A stretch of DNA of 11,976 nucleotides from Planctomycetia bacterium (GTDB lineage Bacteria > Planctomycetota > UBA1135 > GCA-002686595): contig SXKQ01000188.1 of NCBI GenBank assembly GCA_005778045.1, positions 1-11,976 on the forward strand. The letters run 5' to 3'. This document shows positions 1 through 5,900 of this stretch, in pieces. Under the pieces are notes generated by a model. The model ran no database searches. It saw only the letters and a program-made list of their open reading frames with translations, and was not told the DNA's origin. Positions within the stretch are counted from its first letter, which is position 1; the number at the start of each line of letters is the position of its first letter. The position numbers were made by a program, and so were the translations under genes.

Positions 1-564
1 GTCGTGTTGCTGTGGCCGAGGAGCGCTCCGAGCGAGGCCGGCGCCCTGCGCTTCCCGTCCGAGCCGCTGCTGCGCGGCGAGGAGCCGAGCCCGCTGCTCT
101 TCCCGCGCGACGCGCTGCTGCTCGGCGAGGCGCGAGCGTGGCAAGCGCTGCGTTTCGAGCTCGCGCCGCGCGAGCGCGCGACGCGCTATCGGGTCGTGCT
201 CGGCGCGACCGACGGCGGCGCCTTCGATGCACCGCGCGAAGTTCTGCGGCTCGACGCGGACGCCCATGAGCTCGCGGCGCCCGCCGACTTCGTCCTCGCC
301 CCGGGCCACTACACGTGGGAGGCGTGGGTGGAAATCGACGGCCTGTTCGTCGAGCTCGGCCGCCGCGACTTCGAGGCCCGCCGCGAGCCCGGCTTGCTCG
401 CGGAGCTCGACCGCCGTGCCGAGGCCAGTGAGCCGGCGCGCAGCGAGTCGATCCTGCACCTGCTGCACGAGCGCGGCTACGTCGGCGACGCGCGCGCCTT
501 CGCCCGCACGCTCCCCACGAGCCCCGAGCGCGACGCGTACCTGTCGCGCCGCCCCGGTCGCTGA
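1..564 (+). CDS. C-terminal part of a protein with a beta-sandwich (FN3-like) region; 5' end outside window
   Basis: The frame is open from the first base, so this is probably the 3' end of a longer gene; the GTG at position 4 need not be the true start. About 187 residues are visible. Residues of roughly 45-125 alternate short hydrophobic strands with turns and contain the segments LRFELAP, YRVVLGA and HYTWEAWVEIDG. This pattern resembles fibronectin-III-like sandwiches found at the C-terminus of anti-sigma-factor-like or sensor proteins that sit beside CHAT genes. The last ~50 residues look helical and are rich in Arg, Glu and Ala. No transmembrane segment, zinc ligand set or catalytic motif is visible in this part. 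It ends 90 bp before the CHAT gene on the same strand, so co-transcription is plausible. The domain call is a pattern judgement only; the missing N-terminus would decide what the protein is. Confidence 0.7.
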   Translation, partial: VVLLWPRSAPSEAGALRFPSEPLLRGEEPSPLLFPRDALLLGEARAWQALRFELAPRERATRYRVVLGATDGGAFDAPREVLRLDADAHELAAPADFVLAPGHYTWEAWVEIDGLFVELGRRDFEARREPGLLAELDRRAEASEPARSESILHLLHERGYVGDARAFARTLPTSPERDAYLSRRPGR

Positions 565-654
565 GCGACACGCCGACACCCGGCAGCGTAGGCCGCAAGC
601 CCGCACGCTGCGCTGGACGCGGGCCCGCGCGCAGCGCACGATCGCGCGCGCACC

Positions 655-3096
655 TTGAAGCTCGCAGCGTCGATCCTCGCCAGCCTGTTCCTCGCGCTCG
701 CTCCCGCCGCCGCGCAGGAAAGCTACGAACAGTCGCTGCAACGCTTCGCGGCCGCGCTCGCGGCCCTGCGCGACGGCAGCGCCGACGCCGGAGCGGCGCT
801 GCGCGAGTCAGCGCGCGTGCTGTGCGAGTCGTATGGGCGCTGTGATCCGCGCGATGTGGCCGCACACTACCTCGCACTCGACGCCGAAGCGCTCGCGGCG
901 GGCCGCGCCGACGAGGCGCGCTATGCGGAGCTGCGCGAGCGCGTGCGCGTCGCCGGAGAACGCGGGCTCGCTGGCGAAGGGTGGGCGGGCGAGCGTGCGA
1001 CGATCCTGCACCAGCTCGACGCGCTCGCGCGCGAGTCCGAGGTGCGTCCGGACTTCGTTCCGGCGGCGCAGGCGCTCGCGCTCACCGCGCGCATCGAGGA
1101 ACAGCAGGTCGAGACCGACGCGACGCTCGACGCGACCGCGCGCGCGCTCGTCGCCGCCCGAGCGACGCGGCATGCTCGCCGCGCGATCGAGCTCTATGCG
1201 CGCGCCGGACAGTCGACGCCGCGGCTGGAGCCGGAGCTGTGCCTCGCGCGGCTGGCGCTGCACCGCGGAGACGACGCGCTCGCACGCGCGAGCTTCGAAT
1301 CGCTGCGCCTGCGCGCGCTCGCGCTGCGACGCGACGACTACCGCGAGCACGCCATCGCTGGCCACCTGGCCTTGGCGCGCGCAGCCGGTGACGTGCGCGA
1401 GGAACGACGCTGGCTCGAGGAACTGGCGCGATTCCTCTCGCCGCTGGAGAGCTGGCCGCTGGCGCGCGACTGGGCGCTCGCGCTGCTCGCGCAGGATCGC
1501 CCGCAAGCAGCGCTCGAGTTTCTTGCGCGCTGCAAGCCGGCCGATGGAGCGCACGCTGCCGATCGTCTCGAATGGCAGGTCGCGAGCGGCGCCGCCGCGC
1601 TGCGCAACGGCGACGTGGGGACGGCCCGCAGGCACCTCGCGCACCTCGACGATGACGCGTCGGAGCTCGCGCACCTCGCCCGGGCCAGCCTCGCGATGCG
1701 CGCGGGCGATGCCTCGGGAGTGCTCGTCGAGCTCGGCCAGGACTTTCTACCGGGCTTCTCGGCCAGCGGCCGCGTCCACGCCGCGACCCTCGTCGGCGAG
1801 GCCGCACTGGAACTCGGGGATCGCCCGCTCGCGCGCCGGGAGCTCGAGCTCGCCTTCGAGGCGACGCTGGCGGTCGATTCGGACCTGCGCGCGCGCCGCG
1901 AGAGCGAGCTCGGCGGCAGCGTGATCGGCGAGCGGCTCGGCCTGCACTCGGTCGTGCTGCTCGCCGAGACTCTCGCGCTCGAGGGCGAGCATCTCGAGGC
2001 CGTCGCACGCATCGAGGAAGCTCATGCGCGCTCGCTGCGCGCGAGTGCGCGCGAACGCATCGACGCACCCGCCGTACGTGCGTGGGCCGCGCACACGGAG
2101 CTCGGGCTCGTGACGTGGATCATCGGCGCGGATCGCTCGCTCGCTGCGCACGTCGCGCCGGATGGCAGCGCTCACGTCGAGCGCATGCAGCTCTCGCGCG
2201 CGCAGTTGCTGGACGCCGTGCGACGCGTGCGCGAAGCCGCGCTCGAGCCCCGCACGCAATCGGTGCGCTTCGCTGCGCTCGCGGGAGAACTCGGCGGCGC
2301 GCTCCTGCCCGGAGAGCTCGGCCTGCGCCTCGCGCGGCTGCGCGCGCAAGCAGGACCGGAGCCGCGACTCATCGTGCTCGCGCACGGTCCGCTGGAAGCA
2401 GCACCGCTCGAAGCCCTGCCGTGGCCGGCGCTCGGGAGCGATGCCGCTCTCGCGGTGCTGCCGGGGCTGCCGGAGCGCGCGCCCGGTTCGAGTGCCCCCG
2501 ACGCGAGCACGACGGCCTGGAACTTGCTCGGCGCACCGCTCGACCCCGCGTCGCGCCCCGTGCTGCCGGGCGCTCGCGGCGAGCTCGAGTCGCTCGCGAC
2601 ACTCCACCCCGGCTCGATGCTCTCGATCGAGGCTGATTTCACTCGCGCGCGCGTGCTCGCCGCGTGCCAATCCGCCGCTCCGCTGCACATCGCCACCCAT
2701 CTCGATGCGTCGTGCGACAGCTGGCGCAGCTTCGGTCCGTCGGCTTTGCGCACGAGCGACGCGCCGCTCTTGTGCGCCGACGAGCTCGCGGTCGCGCATC
2801 CTCGGCTTCCGCTCGTGGTGCTCTCGACCTGCTGGAGCGGTTCGGGAGCGCGCGTGGATGCCGAAGGACAGCTCGGACTCGCGCGCGCGTTCCTCTCCTC
2901 GGGCACGCGCAACGTCGTCGTGACCCTGTGGCCCGTCGAGGATCGCTCGGCCCCACGCTCCGCGCGGCTCTTGCACGAGGCGCTGCAGTCGGGCGCGACC
3001 CCGTCGCGCGCGGTGGCCCGCACCCGCGCCAGCCTGCGGGCCGCGGGAGCTCCGACCGCCGAGTGGGCGGCGCTGCGACTGCTCGGCCGCGACTAG
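655..3096 (+). CDS. Secreted TPR/alpha-solenoid protein with C-terminal CHAT (caspase-like) protease domain
   Basis: 813 residues from a TTG start. That start is chosen because it gives a classical signal peptide: MKLA, a hydrophobic core, then a likely cut in PAAAQ|E around residue 20. No good Shine-Dalgarno site precedes it. Residues of about 25-480 form Ala/Leu/Arg-rich helical repeats resembling a TPR-type solenoid. From about 480 (LVTWIIGADR) the sequence follows the CHAT fold (caspase HetF associated with TPRs). The two catalytic-type motifs are present: His682 in HIATH and Cys726 in LSTCWSG. They are followed by an RNVVVTLWPVED strand-turn and a closing EWAALRLLG. The residue after the motif His is Leu, where Gly is common. 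CHAT domains are cysteine endopeptidases of the caspase/separase clan, so proteolysis is likely but the target is unknown. The signal peptide places it outside the cytoplasm, unlike the best-studied TPR-CHAT enzymes. CHAT assignment is firm; peptidase activity and substrate are inferred. Confidence 0.9.
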   Translation: MKLAASILASLFLALAPAAAQESYEQSLQRFAAALAALRDGSADAGAALRESARVLCESYGRCDPRDVAAHYLALDAEALAAGRADEARYAELRERVRVAGERGLAGEGWAGERATILHQLDALARESEVRPDFVPAAQALALTARIEEQQVETDATLDATARALVAARATRHARRAIELYARAGQSTPRLEPELCLARLALHRGDDALARASFESLRLRALALRRDDYREHAIAGHLALARAAGDVREERRWLEELARFLSPLESWPLARDWALALLAQDRPQAALEFLARCKPADGAHAADRLEWQVASGAAALRNGDVGTARRHLAHLDDDASELAHLARASLAMRAGDASGVLVELGQDFLPGFSASGRVHAATLVGEAALELGDRPLARRELELAFEATLAVDSDLRARRESELGGSVIGERLGLHSVVLLAETLALEGEHLEAVARIEEAHARSLRASARERIDAPAVRAWAAHTELGLVTWIIGADRSLAAHVAPDGSAHVERMQLSRAQLLDAVRRVREAALEPRTQSVRFAALAGELGGALLPGELGLRLARLRAQAGPEPRLIVLAHGPLEAAPLEALPWPALGSDAALAVLPGLPERAPGSSAPDASTTAWNLLGAPLDPASRPVLPGARGELESLATLHPGSMLSIEADFTRARVLAACQSAAPLHIATHLDASCDSWRSFGPSALRTSDAPLLCADELAVAHPRLPLVVLSTCWSGSGARVDAEGQLGLARAFLSSGTRNVVVTLWPVEDRSAPRSARLLHEALQSGATPSRAVARTRASLRAAGAPTAEWAALRLLGRD

Positions 3097-3105
3097 GCAC
3101 GCGGT

Positions 3106-3121
3106 CGCCGCGCGAGCGGCG
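3106..3121 (+). terminator. Short hairpin after the CHAT gene, weak terminator candidate
   Basis: Ten bases after the CHAT stop codon, CGCCGC and GCGGCG can form a 6-bp stem closed by a GCGA tetraloop of the stable GNRA type. Only two T's follow within a few bases, so intrinsic termination would be weak. It may instead protect a 3' end or be chance in GC-rich DNA. The rest of the 3097-3227 gap shows no small gene that I can support. Confidence 0.25.
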
Positions 3122-3227
3122 CGTTCCACTTGCGGGAAGCGGAAGGAACTTCCCCGGGCTGCTCAAGGGGACCGGCGAGGGCTCCGATAGCTCGCCTGCC
3201 GCGGAATCTCGCGGTACTGCGATTCCC

Positions 3228-3232
3228 AGGAG
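3228..3232 (+). promoter_or_regulatory. Ribosome binding site AGGAG
   Basis: AGGAG lies 9 bases before the ATG at 3242. It fixes the start of the small secreted protein and is one of the clearest Shine-Dalgarno sites in the window. Confidence 0.75.
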
Positions 3233-3241
3233 TCCCCCCCC

Positions 3242-3775
3242 ATGCTGTCCCTGCTCCTCGCCGCGAGCGCGCTCCCCGCACCGCTCGCGCCGGCCCCCAC
3301 GCTCGACTTCGCGCTGAGCGTTGGCCCGCGCAGCCTGCGCGCCCAGAACACGAGCTTCGTCCCCGAGCTCGTCCTGCTGCGCGATCCCCGCACCGGCCGC
3401 GAGACGCGTTTCGTGCTGCCGCCCCAGCGCAAGCTCGAGTTGCGCTTCCCCGCCGGAGCGATCGACGGCCTCGAGCTGCGCGTTGTGACGCGCGACGCGC
3501 AGGGCCCGCGCCTCGGCGCCTGCTGGTCGATCGACCTCCTGCGCACCGCCGGCGACAGCGTCGGGTTCGACCTCGACACGCACCCCTTCCACGCGTGGGC
3601 GTTCGGCCCGCGCGGCACCAGCGTGCTCACCTCCAACGATCTGCCCGCGTCGGGCAGCCCCGCGCCGCTGTGCGCACCGCCGACGCCGCCGCATGTCCCG
3701 GTGATCACGCCCCACGATGGCACGCGCAAGGACCTGCCGCCGCGCCTCGAGATCAAGCCGCTGCCGCCGATCTGA
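3242..3775 (+). CDS. Small secreted protein of unknown function
   Basis: 177 residues. ATG start supported by an AGGAG site 9 nt upstream. The first ~18 residues (MLSLLLAASALPAPLAPAP) look like a short signal peptide. The mature part appears to be one beta-rich domain with segments such as LDFALSVGPRSLR, TRFVLPP, KLELRFP and GLELRVVTRD. A proline-rich tail follows from about residue 140, including APPTPPHVP and LEIKPLPPI. There are only two Cys and no catalytic motif I recognise. The strand pattern resembles small copper-binding-like or plastocyanin-like sandwiches seen in secreted planctomycete proteins, but no metal-ligand set is clear, so I give no function. It lies 145 bp after the CHAT gene on the same strand and is also exported, making it a candidate partner or substrate by position only. 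It ends at a strong hairpin shared with the convergent amidase gene. Confidence 0.75.
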   Translation: MLSLLLAASALPAPLAPAPTLDFALSVGPRSLRAQNTSFVPELVLLRDPRTGRETRFVLPPQRKLELRFPAGAIDGLELRVVTRDAQGPRLGACWSIDLLRTAGDSVGFDLDTHPFHAWAFGPRGTSVLTSNDLPASGSPAPLCAPPTPPHVPVITPHDGTRKDLPPRLEIKPLPPI

Positions 3776-3801
3776 AGCGGCAGCGCACGCATTCGGCCCC
3801 T

Positions 3802-3821
3802 GAGAGAGAGACCGAGAGAGA
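3802..3821 (+). repeat. GA dinucleotide tract
   Basis: Ten bases of alternating GA (3802-3811), CC, then eight more bases of GA (3814-3821). It lies in the convergent intergenic gap directly before the terminator hairpin and outside any gene. Such a simple repeat stands out against the surrounding GC-rich sequence. As a minus-strand transcript it forms the UC-rich tail behind the hairpin. Confidence 0.6.
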
Positions 3822-3826
3822 CGGAA

Positions 3827-3855
3827 GATGGCCAGCGCTCGAAACGCTGGCCATC
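3827..3855. terminator. Bidirectional hairpin terminator between convergent genes
   Basis: GATGGCCAGCG (3827-3837) pairs perfectly with CGCTGGCCATC (3845-3855) around a 7-nt loop. It sits between the stop of the secreted-protein gene (3775, plus) and the stop of the amidase gene (3863, minus). On the minus strand the hairpin is followed by a pyrimidine-rich tail of TC repeats, the complement of the GA repeats at 3802-3821. This gives some U content. On the plus strand only GTTTC follows nearby. Position and perfect pairing support termination for both genes, even though neither U tract is classic. Confidence 0.7.
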
Positions 3856-3862
3856 GGCCGTT

Positions 3863-4687
3863 TCAGGGAGTCTCGCGCGGGTTCCAGCGCGCGTAGAGGC
3901 CCGGCCTGCGATCGCGCTCCACCGGCACGCGACGACGCAGTTCGCGCGCGAGCGCGATATCGAGCTCGGCGACCACCAGCCGGTCGTCCGCTCGACCTTC
4001 TGCGAGCACCTCGCCGTGCGGCGAGACGACCAGCGAGTTGCCGGGGAACTCGAGCACGAGCTCGCGGCGGCCGATCACGTCGGTGCCCGTGCGGTTGCAC
4101 GCCACCACGAAGCACTGGTTCTGCACCGCGAGTCCAGTCACGAGCGCGCGCCAGTGAGGTGCACGTGCGAGCGGCCACTGCGCGCTCGCGCACAGGACCT
4201 CGACGCCGTCGAGGAATGCGCTGTGCGTGAGTTCCGGGAAGCGCAGGTCGTAGCAGATGGCGAGCCCGACGCGCGTGCCGCGCAGGTCGACGCCACGGAG
4301 CGGCAGCTCGCCAGCGGAGAAGCTCTCCGTCTCCGCGGTCGGAGAGAACAAGTGCACCTTGTCGTGCTCGATGGCGAGCGCGCCGCGTTCGAAGAGCCGC
4401 GCGCGGTTACGGGGCAACTCTCCGGCTGCCGCGCCGAAGGCCGAGCCGGCGACAGCGAGGCCGAGCTCGCACGAGAGTTCCGCGACGTGCTCCCACGAGC
4501 GCGCATCCGACTCCACCAGACCCGCGAGATCCGAGTGCGGGCCGGGAAATCCGCTGGCCCACATCTCGGGCAGCACGACGACCTCGACTCCAGAGCGCGC
4601 GGCCGTGCGCAGCCCGTTCTCGACCACGGCGAGATTCTCGACGCTCGCGCCTCGGCGCACGTCGAACTGCAGGGCGGCCACGCGCAT
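3863..4687 (-). CDS. Carbon-nitrogen hydrolase (nitrilase superfamily), probably omega-amidase-like
   Basis: 274 residues, the usual length for a single-domain nitrilase-superfamily enzyme. The Glu-Lys-Cys triad is visible: Glu41 in VVLPEMW, Lys110 in EHDKVHLF and Cys145 in LAICYDLRFPEL. The N-terminal MRVAALQFDV strand and the late PGNSLVVSPHGEVLAE segment are also typical. These enzymes cleave amide C-N bonds through a cysteine thioester in the cytoplasm. EMWASGF, the ESFSAGE region and CYDLRFPEL resemble the NIT2/YafV branch, which hydrolyses alpha-ketoglutaramate and alpha-ketosuccinamate, so an omega-amidase in glutamine-transamination or methionine-salvage repair is the best guess. Other small-amide substrates cannot be excluded. 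ATG start, with AAGGA 4 nt upstream. It is divergent from the membrane-protein gene, with 64 bp between the chosen starts, and convergent with the small secreted-protein gene. Family certain; subclass about even odds. Confidence 0.93.
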   Translation of the reverse strand: MRVAALQFDVRRGASVENLAVVENGLRTAARSGVEVVVLPEMWASGFPGPHSDLAGLVESDARSWEHVAELSCELGLAVAGSAFGAAAGELPRNRARLFERGALAIEHDKVHLFSPTAETESFSAGELPLRGVDLRGTRVGLAICYDLRFPELTHSAFLDGVEVLCASAQWPLARAPHWRALVTGLAVQNQCFVVACNRTGTDVIGRRELVLEFPGNSLVVSPHGEVLAEGRADDRLVVAELDIALARELRRRVPVERDRRPGLYARWNPRETP

Positions 4688-4691
4688 GGCG

Positions 4692-4696
4692 TCCTT
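4692..4696 (-). promoter_or_regulatory. Ribosome binding site AAGGA for the amidase gene
   Basis: On the minus strand AAGGA lies 4 bases before the ATG whose first base is 4687. The same bases form part of TAGAAG, a poor -10-like hexamer, so the ribosome-site reading is preferred. Confidence 0.5.
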
Positions 4697-4751
4697 CTAG
4701 CGGCGCGCGCGGGTGCTTGCCACCGCCCCGCACGGGGGGCACGATGCGCCG

Positions 4752-5900
4752 GTGCCGATCCTCCTCGCCCTCGGACTCGACCGCGCCGCCCTGACGATGC
4801 CCCTCGGCACGCTGCTCGCGCTCGGCGCCGGGCGCACACTCCTGTCGCTGCTTCCCGCGGGCGCCGCCGGCTCGCACGCTCCGCGCAAGCTCCCGCAGAC
4901 GGCCCTGCTCGTCGCGCTCCTCGGCGGCTGGCTGTGGTTGCTTTCGTTCGCGCTCGCGAGCTTCCTCGGCGAGTCGGTCGAGCTCGCGCCGCTCGCGCTG
5001 GTGTCGCTCGTCGGACTTGTTCGCTGGCGGCTCGGCCCCCACGAGTTCGTCCCCCAGCACGAGCTCGAGGAGCCGCGCCGCACTTGGCTCGCGCGCCTCG
5101 CCCTCGGGCTCGCGCTGACAGCGAGCTTCACGCCGCTCCTCCGCGGAGAGTCTGGGCCAGCAGCCCTCGGCTGTGCAATCCTCGCCGCGCTCGCATGGTG
5201 GCTCGCGCGCACGCTCGAGCGCGCCGGTCGCTCCCCGCTGGGCGCAGCGCTCGTCGCGCTGGGCTTCGTCGCCTTCGATCAAGCCACCGTGCGCGGCGAC
5301 TCGCTCGCGGTGTTCGCGCTGCAGGCCCTCGTCGCGCTCGCCGCGAGCGGTCAAGTCGGCTGGCTGCGGCGCGCCGATGCGCGCGAGCGAGCGCTGGCGC
5401 TGTTCGGCGGCTGCGCAGCGGCGCTCTTCGCTCCGGTCTTCAGCATCGCGGGACTCGCGGGCTGCTGGGCGACGACACACCGCCATGCGCGCAAGGCTCT
5501 GCGCGGCGCCACGCTGCTCGCGCTGGCAGCCGTCGCCCTTCCCTCGCTCGCCGCGTCGCGCCAGCTCGGCCTCGCCGAAGCCCTCGCGGACGGGGCCACC
5601 GGAGCGACGGCGCTTCCGAGGCTCTACGTGCTCGCCATCGCGGGAGCCGCCGCGCTCGCGGGCTGGCGCGGCGGCGAGCGTCGCCCCGCGTTCGGCACCG
5701 ATCGTCTAGCTCCGCCTGCACGCGAGCTGGCGGCTGTCGGGATTCTGTGCGGCCTTCCGCTGCTCGCGGCCTTCGCTCTGGGCCCGCGGCTGGAGTCGCT
5801 CGGTCTCGGCCCCGCCTCCATCGAGCTCGCGGCCTGTGCCGTGACCCCGGCCGCCGCGCTGTTCACAGGTCTCGTCTTCGTGCGGGCGCGAGCGCAGTGA
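4752..5900 (+). CDS. Polytopic membrane protein of unknown function
   Basis: 382 residues from the GTG at 4752. A GTG at 4713 would add 13 residues without hydrophobic character, and the first ATG is at 4797; none has a clear ribosome site. The sequence is mainly Ala/Leu-rich hydrophobic stretches of about 20 residues, consistent with some 9-11 membrane helices, for example LPQTALLVALLGGWLWLLSF and LAPLALVSLVGLV, separated by short Arg-rich loops. A loop containing RGD before a hydrophobic stretch, in ATVRGDSLAVFALQ, recalls the layout of membrane glycosyltransferases, but I find no acidic catalytic motif in the first loop, so I do not assign that family. Its stop overlaps the start of the methyltransferase-kinase fusion (GTGA). 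The pair is therefore probably translated together and likely works in one process, perhaps envelope lipid or glycan handling. That link is inference. Confidence 0.78.
   Translation: MPILLALGLDRAALTMPLGTLLALGAGRTLLSLLPAGAAGSHAPRKLPQTALLVALLGGWLWLLSFALASFLGESVELAPLALVSLVGLVRWRLGPHEFVPQHELEEPRRTWLARLALGLALTASFTPLLRGESGPAALGCAILAALAWWLARTLERAGRSPLGAALVALGFVAFDQATVRGDSLAVFALQALVALAASGQVGWLRRADARERALALFGGCAAALFAPVFSIAGLAGCWATTHRHARKALRGATLLALAAVALPSLAASRQLGLAEALADGATGATALPRLYVLAIAGAAALAGWRGGERRPAFGTDRLAPPARELAAVGILCGLPLLAAFALGPRLESLGLGPASIELAACAVTPAAALFTGLVFVRARAQ

Noticed and set aside
655..3096. CHAT protein as part of a CRISPR- or gasdermin-linked defence system
   Set aside because: There is no CRISPR repeat, Cas gene, gasdermin-like pore protein or other defence partner in the window, and the signal peptide argues against a cytoplasmic immune role.
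1747..3129. Long minus-strand open frame opposite the CHAT gene
   Set aside because: Arg/Ala/Glu-rich with no motif, entirely opposite a well-supported gene; antisense shadow.
3163..3792. Minus-strand open frame opposite the small secreted protein
   Set aside because: The plus-strand frame has a ribosome site and a signal peptide; the minus frame has neither and overlaps it completely.
4016..5896. Upstream in-frame extension of the methyltransferase-kinase gene by over 600 codons
   Set aside because: This part runs antisense to the amidase and out of frame through the membrane protein, and it reads as low-complexity Arg/Ala sequence. The GTG at 5897 with GTGA overlap is the sensible start.
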